A DNA stretch of 64,000 bases from Rhodanobacteraceae bacterium (GCA_016713135.1 JADJPR010000001.1:62001-126000); one strand, 5' to 3'. Counted from the stretch's first letter, positions 28,445 to 37,969 are shown. Notes: a model not told the origin generated them from the sequence alone. Numbers and translations: made by a program.

Positions 28445-29650
28445 ATGTTCGACCTGTCTGCGCGTGCCCAGGAGATCCGCGAGCGCCTGCTGGCGTTCAT
28501 GCGCGAGGTGGTGGAGCCGGGCGAGCGCGAGTACCACGCGCATGTGGCCGCCGAAGGCCAGCGCTGGAGCATTCCGCCGGTGATGGAGGAGATGAAGCGC
28601 AAGGCCAAGGCCGCCGGGCTGTGGAACCTGTTCCTGCCGGACAGCCGCCACGGCGCCGGCCTCACCAACCTCGATTACGCGCGGCTGGCCGAGATCATGG
28701 GCCGCTCGCTGATCGCCTCCGAGGTGTTCAACTGTTCGGCGCCGGACACCGGCAACATGGAGGTGCTGCACCTGTACGGCAACGAGTTCCAGAAGAAGCT
28801 GTGGCTGGAGCCGCTGCTGGCAGGCGAGATCCGCTCCGGCTTCGCGATGACCGAGCCGGACGTGGCTTCATCGGACGCCACCAATATCCGCTGCCGCATC
28901 CTGCGCGAGGGTGACCACTACCGCATCAGCGGACGCAAGTGGTGGACCACCGGCGCGATGGATCCGCGCTGCAAGTTCTTCATCGTCATGGGCGAGACCG
29001 ACCCGGAAGCCAAGCCCTATGCGCGCCAGTCGATGGTGATCGTGCCGCGCGACACCCCGGGCGTGCGCCTGGTGCGGCCGCTGACCGTGTTCGGCTACGA
29101 CGACGCGCCATGCGGCCATGCCGAGCTCGCTTTCGAGGATGTGCGCGTACCGCTGGGCAACCTGATCTATGGCGAAGGCAAGGGATTCGAGATTGCGCAG
29201 GGCCGCCTGGGTCCCGGCCGGGTGCACCACTGCATGCGCTCGATCGGGCTGGCCGAGCGCGCGCTGGAATCGATGGTGGCGAGGGCCAAGTCGCGCATCG
29301 TGTTCGGCCAGCCGATCGCACGCCACGGCATGGCCCAGGAGGCCATCGCGCTCAGCCGCTGCGAGATCGAGCAGGCGCGCCTGCTGACGCTGTCGACCGC
29401 CTGGGCGCTGGACAAGCTCGGCACCCGCGGCGCGCGCGACCGGGTGGCGATGATCAAGGTGGTGGTGCCGCGCATGGCCTGCACGGTGATCGACCGCGCG
29501 ATCCAGATCCACGGCGGCGCGGGGCTGTCGGACGACCATTTCCTCGCCGCTGCCTACGCCGGCGCACGCTCGCTGCGCATCGCGGATGGCCCGGACGAGG
29601 TGCACATCATGTCGCTGGCGAAGATGGAGTGCGAGCGCGCCGTGGTCTGA
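28445..29650 (+). CDS. Acyl-CoA dehydrogenase family protein
   Basis: 401 residues. The FAD acyl-CoA dehydrogenase fold is clear: an N-terminal helical domain ([13 protein letters not shown]...), a middle beta domain with [17 protein letters not shown] and [16 protein letters not shown], and a C-terminal domain ending in [21 protein letters not shown] and [12 protein letters not shown]. The [20 protein letters not shown] stretch (here LGPGRVHHC) is typical of the ACAD10/11-like and long-chain groups. It oxidises acyl-CoA to the 2-enoyl form, with electrons going to ETF. Chain-length preference is not deducible. The gene stands alone, with repeat blocks on both sides. Confidence 0.92.
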   Translation: MFDLSARAQEIRERLLAFMREVVEPGEREYHAHVAAEGQRWSIPPVMEEMKRKAKAAGLWNLFLPDSRHGAGLTNLDYARLAEIMGRSLIASEVFNCSAPDTGNMEVLHLYGNEFQKKLWLEPLLAGEIRSGFAMTEPDVASSDATNIRCRILREGDHYRISGRKWWTTGAMDPRCKFFIVMGETDPEAKPYARQSMVIVPRDTPGVRLVRPLTVFGYDDAPCGHAELAFEDVRVPLGNLIYGEGKGFEIAQGRLGPGRVHHCMRSIGLAERALESMVARAKSRIVFGQPIARHGMAQEAIALSRCEIEQARLLTLSTAWALDKLGTRGARDRVAMIKVVVPRMACTVIDRAIQIHGGAGLSDDHFLAAAYAGARSLRIADGPDEVHIMSLAKMECERAVV

Positions 29651-30706
29651 CGCGGTTGCTTGAACCGTTCAACGCAGAGGCGCAAAGGGACGCAGAGACG
29701 AGCGTCCGGATCGAGGCTCAAGCGGGAGTGGCGAACGACGACCCTGTGATTGGGCGACCGGAACTCTCACCGAACATCCGATCCCTCATTGATCTGAAGA
29801 GCAGTTTGTCCGCAAAGGACGCGAAGGACGCAAAGAAGAGCGGAAACCGCTTTCGCTTCCTTTGCGTTCTTTGCGTCCTTTGCGGACAAAAAAATGGCGC
29901 GGGTCGCGAAGAAGTTCGATGCGTGAATAAGCGCACCGGCAGGGGCGACCGGAACTCTCACCGAACATGTCACAAGGCATTGATTTAGAAAAGGTAAATT
30001 CGGAGGGCACGAGGGCAAGAGGGCACGAGGGCACGCAAAGGCGCTCCTTCGCGCCGAACTGGCTCTTGCGTGCCCTCGTGCCCTCGTGGCCTCGTGCCCT
30101 CCAGTTCGATGCGCGAATATGCGCACCGCCAGGGGCGACCGGGACTCTCACCGAACATGTCGCAAGGCATTGATTTAGAAAAGGTAAATTCGGAGGGCAA
30201 GAGGGCACGCAAAGGCGCTCCTTCGCGCCGAACTGGCTCTTGCGTGCCCTCGTGCCCTCGTGGCCTCGTGCCCTCCAGTTCGATGCGCGAACAAGCGCAC
30301 CGCCAGGGGCGACCGGGACTCTCACCGAACACGTCGCAAGGCATTGATTTAGAAATGATAAATTCGGAGGGCACGAGGGCACGAGGGCACGCAAAGGCGC
30401 TCCTTCGCGCCGAACTGGCTCTTGCGTGCCCTCGTGCCCTCGTGGCCTCGTGCCCTCCAGTTCGATGCGCGAATCAGCGCACCGCCAGGGGCGACCGGGA
30501 CTCTCACCAAACATCCGATAACTCATTGATCTGAAGAGCAGATTGTCCGCAAAGGACGCAAAGAAGAGCGGAAACCGCTTTCGCTTCCTTTGCGTTCTTT
30601 GCGTCCTTTGCGGACAAAAAAATGGCGCGGGTCGCGAAGAAGTTCGATGCGTGAATAAGCGCACCAGCAGGTTCGATGGGCGAACCAGCGCACCGGCAGC
30701 GGCCAT
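29651..30706. repeat. About 1.05-kb composite repeat array (no gene)
   Basis: Outer units 29806-29890 and 30541-30622 are GCAAAGGAC inverted repeats (TTTGTCCGCAAAGGACGC ... GCGTCCTTTGCGGACAAA). Between them are three tandem units of about 178 bp. Each has TCTCACCGAACATGTCGCAAGGCATTGATTTAGAAAAGG (in parts), a GGGCACGAG inverted array (29996-30105, 30193-30276, 30364-30461), and GTTCGATGCGCGAA followed by GCGCACCGCCAGGGGCGACC. A related composite in the opposite orientation lies at 37374-37845. A half CGCAGAGG array sits at 29668-29700. Open frames through this region are repeat translations. Confidence 0.9.
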
Positions 30707-33700
30707 TCACCCGCCCGGCACCACCACCAATTCGCGCTGCTGCGCATCCTGCAGCCGCAGGCGCAAGTCCTTCGCGCCGCTCGGGCCGTAGGTCGGCTGC
30801 GAAAACACGCGCAGGCTGGTGCTGTGCGGGGTGGCGAGGCAGAAGCCGGCGAAACCGCTGACGCCGCCAAAGGGATGCGCGGCGTGGTAGCCGCCGACCA
30901 CCGCGCCGCCCTGGAAGCCGCCGCCAGGCCGATCGGTGAAACTGGTGCTGAGTTCGAAGAAGAACTGGCCCTCGGGAGCGCCACCGACTGCGCCGTTCAC
31001 GGGTGCCACGGTGGTCTCGTAGAAACCCGGTGGCAGGTCGATGGACTGGGCGTAGGCACTGGCCAGCGAGAGCGAGGTGGTCGCTTCGAACACGGTTACG
31101 CTGGTGTTGGCGTCCGGGCGCCGCGCAATGCGGATCCGCACCGGCACGCTGCCGCTGGCATTGTCCGCCGGGCTGCCGGTAACCCGCAAATTCAGTCGCT
31201 GGTTCTCGTTCGCCGCATTGGCGAAATTGAAGCCGGCGAAGCCCACTTGCCCGGCGTCGATCAGCCCGCCGAAATTGAGGCCACCGGCGAGCACGCGGGT
31301 GCCCGGATCGTCCAGCAGCAACTCCATGCCGAATGCGCCTGGTGTCAACCCGGCGCCTGGGCCGTCGCTCACCGAGGCGATGAAGAATCCCGCCGGGCAG
31401 CTCGCATTGGCCGGGTTGGGCGGGGGCAGCGTGTAGCGCGAAAGCGCCGGCTCGTCCTGCGGGCCGGTCGGTGCGAGGGTGCGCGGCAGCGGCCAGACCC
31501 AGGCGCCGCGGCCGCGGGTGTAGACGCCGAGCGTGGTGGAGCCGCGGTCGACCACCAGGTCCCAGACCATCGCGCGCGGCAGGGTCTGGAAGCGGTTCCA
31601 CACCGGCTGCGCCGCCTCCACATTGTCGCTGTAGTACAGGCCCCAGTCGGTGCCGACGAACACCTGCTGCGGGATCCACGGGTTGACCATCACGGCATTC
31701 GCCGGGATGTCCGGCAGGTTGCCGCTGACATCGCGCCAGGTGAAGCTGGCACAGTTCTCGCTGCAGCGCACCTGATAGACATGGCCGGGTGTCGCTGGCG
31801 TGTTGGCGCCGAATCCGGCCACCGCGGCGTAGCCCTTGGTCGGGTCCAGCGGATCGACCGCGACGCCGAGGATCGGGCGGTTCGGCAGCACCTGGTTGCC
31901 GCCGGTGACGTTGACCCAGCTCGCCGACCCGGTGCCAAGCGCGAAGCCGAAGCTGACGCTGCCGTCGAGGGTGCCGACCATCGCCACGCGGCGGGTGGAC
32001 GGCGCGAAGCGGATCGCCTGGATCACCGAGCGGTTGTCGGTGCCGACGATCAGGTTGTTCTTGGTCAGGTCCGGACTGATCGGCACCCAGCGCTGCGCCT
32101 GGCTGCTGCCAGTGGCACCGTTGGTGCTCTCCCACACCCGGTAGGTGCCGGCGATCAGGTGGTTGCAGCCCTGGACCGTGCCGCAACCACTCTCGGGATC
32201 ACTGGTGCTGCCGAATTTGTACAAATCGAAGGGCATCAGGAAGCTCTTGCGGTCGCCGCCGGCCTCGCCCGGCGACCACGGGCCGCTGGCCGCCACCTCC
32301 GGGGCATTGGCGCCGTTGACGCTGGCGACAATGTTGCCGCGCTGGCTGGACATCCACACGCGCTGGCCGAACACCGGCTCGATGCGGGTGGCGATGCCAT
32401 CGCCGCCGTAGATGTGCTGCCAGGCTTCCGGTACCACCTGATCGCCGAACTGCACCAGCGACGAGGTGCCGTTGTCCTGCGCGCCGCCGACCGCAATGCG
32501 CGGGTTGGCATTGGCGAAGTCCGGGCCGAGGTCGCCGTAGTAGAACTCGATGGTGTTGAACGTCAGGTTCAGCGGGATGAAGGTCGGGCTGCCGCTGTTG
32601 GCATTGCTGCTGTAGTAGACGCCGCCGTCGTTGCCGATCAGCAGGCGCGCGGGATCGCCGCCGACATAGGCGCGCGCGTGCTGGTCGACATGGATGTTGG
32701 CGCTGGACTGTGCGCATTCGTTGTCCAGGCGCGCCATGTTGGCGAAGGTAGCTGCGCCGTCGGCCGAGCGGTAGGGCCACCAGGCGCTCAGGATCAGTTC
32801 GTCGGGATTGTTTGGCGCCACCGTGATCCCGGCGTTGTACCAGTTCTGGGTGCCGGGCTCGCAGCCGCTGAACTGGGCGGGCGTGGCGCGCGCGGCCCAG
32901 GTCTGGCCGCCGTCGCCGCTGCGCCACAGGCCGATGATGCTGAAGTTCTGCGGGTGGATCGCCTCGGCGTAGATCACGTTCGGCTGGCTCGGCGCCACCG
33001 CGATCTCGATGCGCCCGACCGGGCCAAAGCCGGTGCCTTCGCCGATGCCGGCCGGCCAGCCGTTGTCGGCGCGCGTCAGCCGCTGCCAGCCGGTCGGACA
33101 GTTGGCGCTGGGCATGCTGACGCGATAGATGCTGTTGGCGCCGTTCAAGTCCAGGTCCGGCTGCACCGGCGTGGCCGATCCGCGCGTGCCGACCGCCGCG
33201 TACAACTGGGTGACCCCGCCCTGGTTCACCGCGAGCAGCCCGGTGATGTCCTGACGCTGCGGGTTGGCGCTCGCCGGGCCGTAGGGATTGGTCAGGCAGG
33301 GGCCGGTCCAGCTCTCGCCGGCGTCGTAGGAGAAGTACAGCCCGGTCTTGGTGCCGGCGACGACCCGGTTCGAGTTGTTCGGATCGACCACCACCTTGCC
33401 GACCGACTGGTACTGCGAAAAGGTGGTCTGGTTGGCCGGGTAGTTCGGCAGGAACACCTCGCGCCCGAGCACGCGCCAGCTGTCGCCGCCATCGTTGCTC
33501 TTGAGCACCCCGGCCGAGCCAAAGGACCAGGATCCGAAGCGCAGATCACCGGTGCCGGCGTAGATCGTGTTCGGGTTGTTCGGGTCCATTTCCAGATCGC
33601 TGATCGCGATCGATTCGATCTCCGGTGCGTCGGTCACCGGTTCCCAGGTGGTCGTCAACGTGCAGCAATTGCGCGTGCGCCAGACCCCGCCCCCGTCGGT

Positions 33701-34108
33701 AGCGGCAAAGGCAACGAAGGAGTTCGCATCGCCTGCGACCGACGGCTGCGGCGCCACCACGATGTCGTTGACGCGCCCACCATTGACGTCCAGGCCATCC
33801 TGCAGCGGCAGCGGGCCGAGCGGCGTGAAACGCGTCGGATCGAGCGCATGGGCGCTCTTCTCCAACCGGCGCTCGCCGCGCGGCAGCGCGGCCAGCACGC
33901 GCGCATCGACGTCGCGCGCGGCCTCCCACCAGGCGGGATCGAAGCGACCGGTCGGGTAGGTGTAGGTGGTTGCGAGAAATTCGCCGATCGGCACCTTGCG
34001 CGGCGACTTGATCGGCGCGGGCGCAGGCTCCTGCGCCAGTTGCGGTGACGTCGAGGCGCAAGAAGCCAGCAGCAGGACAACCGGCAGCAGCAAGGGACGC
34101 AGGGACAT
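30707..34108 (-). CDS. Large BNR/VPS10-type beta-propeller lipoprotein
   Basis: 1133 residues. A lipoprotein signal ends in LLLASC-A. The body is a two-propeller glycosidase/sortilin-like fold with many Asp-box motifs: SNDGGDSWRVLG, SYDAGESW, SGDGGQTWAARA and GNDGGVYYS, as in xyloglucanase-like or VPS10-domain proteins. The C-terminal 220 residues form the domain shared with the 17.6 kb secreted protein (VLAGGLNFGG, FTDRPGGGFQGGAVVGGYH, SGFAGFCLA). The start at 34108 places the lipobox correctly. No catalytic acid pair could be assigned, so a binding or surface-scaffold role is as likely as hydrolysis. It is bordered by the repeat array downstream. Confidence 0.87.
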   Translation of the reverse strand: MSLRPLLLPVVLLLASCASTSPQLAQEPAPAPIKSPRKVPIGEFLATTYTYPTGRFDPAWWEAARDVDARVLAALPRGERRLEKSAHALDPTRFTPLGPLPLQDGLDVNGGRVNDIVVAPQPSVAGDANSFVAFAATDGGGVWRTRNCCTLTTTWEPVTDAPEIESIAISDLEMDPNNPNTIYAGTGDLRFGSWSFGSAGVLKSNDGGDSWRVLGREVFLPNYPANQTTFSQYQSVGKVVVDPNNSNRVVAGTKTGLYFSYDAGESWTGPCLTNPYGPASANPQRQDITGLLAVNQGGVTQLYAAVGTRGSATPVQPDLDLNGANSIYRVSMPSANCPTGWQRLTRADNGWPAGIGEGTGFGPVGRIEIAVAPSQPNVIYAEAIHPQNFSIIGLWRSGDGGQTWAARATPAQFSGCEPGTQNWYNAGITVAPNNPDELILSAWWPYRSADGAATFANMARLDNECAQSSANIHVDQHARAYVGGDPARLLIGNDGGVYYSSNANSGSPTFIPLNLTFNTIEFYYGDLGPDFANANPRIAVGGAQDNGTSSLVQFGDQVVPEAWQHIYGGDGIATRIEPVFGQRVWMSSQRGNIVASVNGANAPEVAASGPWSPGEAGGDRKSFLMPFDLYKFGSTSDPESGCGTVQGCNHLIAGTYRVWESTNGATGSSQAQRWVPISPDLTKNNLIVGTDNRSVIQAIRFAPSTRRVAMVGTLDGSVSFGFALGTGSASWVNVTGGNQVLPNRPILGVAVDPLDPTKGYAAVAGFGANTPATPGHVYQVRCSENCASFTWRDVSGNLPDIPANAVMVNPWIPQQVFVGTDWGLYYSDNVEAAQPVWNRFQTLPRAMVWDLVVDRGSTTLGVYTRGRGAWVWPLPRTLAPTGPQDEPALSRYTLPPPNPANASCPAGFFIASVSDGPGAGLTPGAFGMELLLDDPGTRVLAGGLNFGGLIDAGQVGFAGFNFANAANENQRLNLRVTGSPADNASGSVPVRIRIARRPDANTSVTVFEATTSLSLASAYAQSIDLPPGFYETTVAPVNGAVGGAPEGQFFFELSTSFTDRPGGGFQGGAVVGGYHAAHPFGGVSGFAGFCLATPHSTSLRVFSQPTYGPSGAKDLRLRLQDAQQRELVVVPGG

Positions 34109-34223
34109 CGGCACACCCGGATCGCGAGGGATGCCCGAGTTTCGCATCGTCCGCGTGCAGCCGGAAGCATGGGGTGCAGGATGTTGTGGAAGGCTTGACG
34201 AGCGGGCGACTGCCAGTAATCGG

Positions 34224-34307
34224 GCGTAGGGCGGGGTATCGCGCAGCGATTCCCCGCCGGGACCACGCGGCAAGTACCCGGGGAACGCGCTGCGCGCCTA
34301 CCCCGGG
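34224..34307. repeat. TATCGCGCAG / ACCCGGGGAACGCGCTG element
   Basis: GTAGGGCGGGGTATCGCGCAG is followed by CGGCAAGTACCCGGGG and AACGCGCTGCGCGCCTACC; the ends GTAGG/CCTACC are inverted. It overlaps the 3' end of the EamA gene. Similar copies lie at 26198, 52340 and 58078. Confidence 0.7.
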
Positions 34308-35246
34308 CTACGCGCGCAGGGCGGAGGCCGCGGCCGGCAACGGGCGCGTGCGCGTGCCGCGCGCCGGCCACAGCACCAGGGCCACACCGGCGAGCACCAG
34401 CAGGCTGGCGCCGATCGCCGCCGGCGGGATGCGCTCGCCGAGCACCAGCGCGCCGAGCACCATCGCCACCACCGGATTGACCAGCGAATAGGTCGCCACC
34501 GCCGGCGTCGAGACCTTGGTCACCAGCCACAGGTAGGCGCTGAACGCGATCACGCTGCCGAACACCGCCATGTACAGCAGGGTCCACACGGTAGTCGCGG
34601 TGAAGTCGGCCAGTTCCACCTGCGGCCATTCGCCCGCCACCAGCGCGCACACGGCCTGGCAGGCCGATCCGGCGAGCATCTGCGCGCAGGCGAAGGCGCC
34701 GACCTGGCCCGGCTTGACCGCGGCGCGCTGTACCAACGTGCCGATCGACCAGGCGAAAGTGGCGAACAGGATCGAGAGCGTCGGCAGGATCGCGCCGCTG
34801 CCATCGAAACTGCGTGTCTGCGAGACGATCAGCACCACCCCGGCCAGTCCGGTGACGCTGCCGGCGAGGTCCTTCAGGCCCGGCTTGCGCCGCGCGAAGG
34901 CGAGCGTGTCGAACAGCAGGATCCACAGCGGCAGCGCCGCGACCAGCAGTGCGGCGATGCCCGAGGGCACGGTCTGCTGGCCCCAGATCACGAAGCCGTT
35001 GCCGATGCCCGACAGCAGGATGCCGGCGAGGATCGCCTGGCGCCACGGCACCCCGGCCAAGGGCCGCGCGCCTTTCAGCCGCAACAACGCGTACATGATC
35101 GTCCCGGCCAGCGCAAAGCGGATCGCCCCGCTGGCAAACGGCGGCAGCGTGCGCAGGATGATCGCGAGGCCCATGTAGGTGGTGCCCCACACCAGGTAGA
35201 TCGTGGCGAAGGCGGCGACGATCGGCAGCAGTGCTTTTCTGTTCAT
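34308..35246 (-). CDS. EamA/DMT-family exporter
   Basis: 312 residues with ten predicted transmembrane helices in two EamA repeats. The first begins IYLVWGTTYMGLAIILRTLPP; the second spans GAILPTLSILFATFAWSIGT to GALVLGERIPPAAIGASLLVLAG, with the conserved Pro-Val-Val and GERI segments. It probably exports a small metabolite such as an amino acid. It is divergent from a MocR-type PLP regulator, a common pairing in which the regulator controls the transporter. Direct repeats of TGGTACAG lie just upstream of its start. Confidence 0.9.
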   Translation of the reverse strand: MNRKALLPIVAAFATIYLVWGTTYMGLAIILRTLPPFASGAIRFALAGTIMYALLRLKGARPLAGVPWRQAILAGILLSGIGNGFVIWGQQTVPSGIAALLVAALPLWILLFDTLAFARRKPGLKDLAGSVTGLAGVVLIVSQTRSFDGSGAILPTLSILFATFAWSIGTLVQRAAVKPGQVGAFACAQMLAGSACQAVCALVAGEWPQVELADFTATTVWTLLYMAVFGSVIAFSAYLWLVTKVSTPAVATYSLVNPVVAMVLGALVLGERIPPAAIGASLLVLAGVALVLWPARGTRTRPLPAAASALRA

Positions 35247-35275
35247 GGGCGCAGCGTAGAGGCGTGGGACTGTGC

Positions 35276-35314
35276 TGGTACAGATGCAGTCGGGTGGAGT
35301 TTCGTGTGGTACAG
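35276..35314. promoter_or_regulatory. Candidate MocR operator: two direct TGGTACAG repeats
   Basis: TGGTACAG at 35276-35283 and again at 35307-35314. The 31-bp spacing is about three helical turns, the usual direct-repeat layout for dimeric MocR proteins. It lies 30-70 bp upstream of the EamA start. Binding by the adjacent regulator is inferred. Confidence 0.5.
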
Positions 35315-35333
35315 TTTGGGGCGTTCAGGTAAG

Positions 35334-35441
35334 CGGGTTGTGGGTTCTGGGTTGTGGGTTGTGGGCGGCAAGAGCCTGGGTGCCGCTGCTTCTGGACTTT
35401 GATCCTGCTGCCCACAACCCACAACCCACAACCCAGAACTC
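35334..35441. repeat. GGGTTGTG inverted repeat (short copy, no inner REP pair)
   Basis: GGGTTGTGGGTTCTGGGTTG (35335-35354) and repeats up to about 35369 are mirrored by CCCACAACCCACAACCCACAA (about 35411-35431) to 35441. It sits between the operator-like repeats and the MocR start. Confidence 0.85.
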
Positions 35442-35470
35442 AATCCCTGCAACTCACCTCCCGCCCCAGC

Positions 35471-36877
35471 ATGCCCGCCCCTCTCTACGAATCCCTCGCG
35501 GCGCAGCTGCGCGAGCGCATCCACACCGGCGCGCTGGGCGACGGCTCGCGGGTGCCCTCGGTGCGGGCGATGAGCCGCCAGTCCGGGGTCAGTGTGGGCA
35601 CCGTGGTGCAGGCCTACCAGCAGCTCGAGGCCCAGGGCGTGATCGTGGCGCGGCCGCAGAGTGGCTACTACGTGCGCGCCACGCAGTTGCCGGGGATCGA
35701 GCGCCGGCGCAGCCGGGCGACCCCAAAGCCGCGGCCGCCGGCGCGCAACCTGCTGGAGCAGATGCTGCAGCTGTACGCACGCGACGATCTGGTCCCGCTG
35801 CATGTCGCCATTCCCTCGCCCGAGCTGTTGCCGACCGCGCGCGTCGCCGCGCTTTCGCGCGATTTGCTCAAGCGCGCGCCGGAGCGCCTGTACGGCTATG
35901 TGCAGTCGGCCGGATTGCCGGGGCTGCGCCAGGCGGTCGCCGCCCGGCTGGCGCTGGCCGGGGTCGAGGTGGACGCCGATGACGTGGTGATCACCGCCGG
36001 CGCACTGGAGGCGATCACCCTGTCGCTGCAGGCGCTCACGCGCCCCGGCGATGCGGTGCTGGTCGAGAGCCCGACCTACTACGGGCTGTTGCAGGCGATC
36101 GCCGCGCGCGGGCTGAAGGTGGTCGAGATCCCGGTGTGCTGCGACGAGGGCCCGGATCTGGAGTGCGCGCTGAAGGCGCTCGCCACCCAGCCGATCCGCG
36201 CCGCGGTGCTGATCCCAAGCTTTTCCAATCCCAGCGGCGCGCTGATGCCGCCGGCGGCGCGGCGCACTCTGGCGCAGGCCTGCGCGCGCCATGGCGTGCC
36301 GGTGATCGAGGACGATGTCTACGGCGAACTGGCCTTCGACGGCAGCCGCCCGCCGCCGCTGATGAGCCATGACGAGGCCGACAACGTGATCCTGTGCGGC
36401 TCGGCGTCGAAGATCATCGGCCCGGGCCTGCGCATGGGCTGGGCGGTCAGCCCGCGCTGGCGTGAGGCGCTGCTGCGCGCCAAGGCCTTCACCTCGATCG
36501 CCGCGAACACCCTGGCGCAGCACGTCACCGCCGAGTTGCTCGGCGGCGCCAACCTGGAACGCCCGCTGCGCCGGCTGCGCGGCGAACTGGCCGCCAACGT
36601 GGTGCGCTTCCGCGGCTCGATCGCCCGCCACTGGCCGGCCGGCACCTGCGTCTCGCAACCGCGCGGCGGCCTGGTGCTGTGGGTCCGGCTGCCGCAGGGC
36701 TTCGATGCCCAGACGCTGTTCGAGCGCGCCAGCGAGGCCGGCATCGGCATCGTCCCCGGCCCGCTGTTCTCCGCCAGCGGCGCCTACCGCGACTGCGTCC
36801 GGCTGTCCTGCGCCACCGCCTGGAACGTGCGCGTCGAGCAGGCACTCAAGACCCTGGGCCGGCTGGCGCATGGCTGA
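35471..36877 (+). CDS. MocR/PdxR-type GntR regulator with aminotransferase domain
   Basis: 468 residues. The N-terminal winged helix (ESLAAQLRERIHTGALGDGSRVPSVRAMSRQ, in part) has the GntR pattern VSVGTVVQAYQQLEAQGVI. A fold-type I aminotransferase domain follows: DDVVITAGALEAITLSLQAL, PTYYGLLQ, SFSNPSGALMPPAARR, EDDVYGEL and the PLP lysine in SASKIIGPGLRMGW. Such proteins sense PLP adducts or amino acids and usually act on a divergent transporter. The last 8 bp overlap the downstream DNA glycosylase gene (36870-36877), implying coupling. Confidence 0.92.
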   Translation: MPAPLYESLAAQLRERIHTGALGDGSRVPSVRAMSRQSGVSVGTVVQAYQQLEAQGVIVARPQSGYYVRATQLPGIERRRSRATPKPRPPARNLLEQMLQLYARDDLVPLHVAIPSPELLPTARVAALSRDLLKRAPERLYGYVQSAGLPGLRQAVAARLALAGVEVDADDVVITAGALEAITLSLQALTRPGDAVLVESPTYYGLLQAIAARGLKVVEIPVCCDEGPDLECALKALATQPIRAAVLIPSFSNPSGALMPPAARRTLAQACARHGVPVIEDDVYGELAFDGSRPPPLMSHDEADNVILCGSASKIIGPGLRMGWAVSPRWREALLRAKAFTSIAANTLAQHVTAELLGGANLERPLRRLRGELAANVVRFRGSIARHWPAGTCVSQPRGGLVLWVRLPQGFDAQTLFERASEAGIGIVPGPLFSASGAYRDCVRLSCATAWNVRVEQALKTLGRLAHG

Positions 36878-37373
36878 GTCGCTGCTGCACAGCTTCCCAC
36901 CGCTGGTCGCCACCGGCGCGCGCCTGCTGATCCTGGGCAGCATGCCGGGCGCCGCATCGCTCGCCGCGCAGCAGTATTACGCGCATCCGCGCAACGCCTT
37001 CTGGCCGATCCTCGCCGCCTGGTGCGGCGTCGCGGCGGATGCGCCCTACAGTGTCCGCGTCGATGCGCTGGCGCGCGCCGGCATCGCGCTGTGGGATGTG
37101 CTCGCGCAGTGCCGTCGGCCCGGCAGCCTGGACAGCGCCATCGACCCCCTCAGCGCGCAGCCGAATGCCATCGGCGCGCTGCTCGACGCGCACCCCGGGA
37201 TCGTGCGCGTGTGCTTCAACGGCGGCGCCGCGGCGGATCTGCATGGGCGCCACGGGCTGCCGGGGCCGCCGCGGGTGGAACTGGTCAGGCTGCCGTCGAC
37301 CAGCCCGGCACACGCGGGGATGCCGCTGGCGGAGAAATTGCGCCGGTGGCATGGGGCGCTGGCGCTGGGGTGA
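36870..37373 (+). CDS. Mug-like hypoxanthine/uracil DNA glycosylase
   Basis: 167 residues of the uracil-DNA glycosylase superfamily, closest in pattern to DNA-deoxyinosine glycosylases (TIGR04274 type). Visible motifs are the active-site loop LILGSMPGAASLAAQQYYAH (with GSMPG), NAFWPIL, IALWDVLAQCRRPGSLDSAI and the LPSTSPAH loop that inserts into the helix. It removes deaminated bases. Its ATG overlaps the MocR stop by 8 bp. The pairing with a MocR regulator has no obvious functional reason. Confidence 0.88.
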   Translation: MAESLLHSFPPLVATGARLLILGSMPGAASLAAQQYYAHPRNAFWPILAAWCGVAADAPYSVRVDALARAGIALWDVLAQCRRPGSLDSAIDPLSAQPNAIGALLDAHPGIVRVCFNGGAAADLHGRHGLPGPPRVELVRLPSTSPAHAGMPLAEKLRRWHGALALG

Positions 37374-37845
37374 GGGGCAGTCCTCGCTGTGGGGACTGTG
37401 GTTCGGGGTAGTCATGCGCCGCCGGCGGTCTGCTGCGGCCTTCGCACTGGTGAGAGTCCCGGTCGCCCCTGGCCGGTGCGCTTATTCGCGCATCGAACTT
37501 CTTCGCGACCCGCGCCACTTTTTTGTCCGCAAAGGACGCAAAGAACGCAAAGGAAGCGAAAGCGGTTTCCGCTCTTCTTTGCGTCCTTCGCGTCCTTTGC
37601 GGACAAACTGCTCTTCAGATCAATGAGTTATCGGATGGTTGGTGAGAGTCCCGGTCGCCCCTGGCCGGTGCGCTTATTCGCGCGTCGAACTGGAGGGCAC
37701 GAGGCCACGAGGGCACGAGGGCACGCAAGAGCCGGTTCGGTGCGAAGGAGCGCCTTTGCGTGCCCTCGTGCCCTCCTGCCCTCGTGCCCTCCGAATTTAC
37801 CTTCTCTAAATCAATGCTTTGCGACATGTTCGGTGAGAGTGGCTC
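37374..37845. repeat. Composite repeat array, inverted relative to 29.7-30.7 kb
   Basis: In order: GAGAGTCCCGGTCGCCCCTGG with GTGCGCTTATTCGCGCATCGAACTTC (37451-37503), a GCAAAGGAC inverted repeat (37524-37606), the same phrase again (37642-37689), a GGGCACGAG inverted repeat (37692-37795), and AAATTTACC...AATCAATGCTTTGCGACATG followed by TTCGGTGAGAG (37793-37839). These are the modules of the 29651-30706 array read from the other strand. No gene was seen. Confidence 0.88.
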
Positions 37846-37945
37846 GGCCCGCGATCCTGTTGCATTTTGCTTCTCGCTTCGCGCCGGCGTGAGCCGCCGC
37901 GCGTAGCGCCAGGCACCGCGGGCACGCCTGAAACACAAACGCCAA

Positions 37946-37969
37946 GGGGCGCGGATTGCTCCGCGCCCC
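37946..37969 (-). terminator. Rho-independent-type hairpin after the beta-helix gene
   Basis: Perfect 10-bp stem GGGGCGCGGA / TCCGCGCCCC with a 4-base loop. On the minus strand it is followed by TTGGCGTTTGTGTTTC, moderately T-rich. It is about 40 bp downstream of the 38009-39733 stop. Confidence 0.7.

Noticed and set aside
29948..30505. CRISPR-like array
   Set aside because: Units are about 178 bp, themselves palindromic, and nearly identical throughout, with no unique spacers and no cas genes.
29786..30706. 306-codon open frame through the repeat array
   Set aside because: The product is only a translation of tandem repeats (for example repeated RARGHEGTRARK), without RBS or conserved domain.
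30824..34048. 1074-codon open frame on the plus strand
   Set aside because: Antisense shadow of the beta-propeller lipoprotein, whose Asp-box repeats clearly identify the minus strand as coding.
37374..37845. Insertion sequence with transposase
   Set aside because: No transposase frame or target-site duplication is visible; only repeat modules are present.
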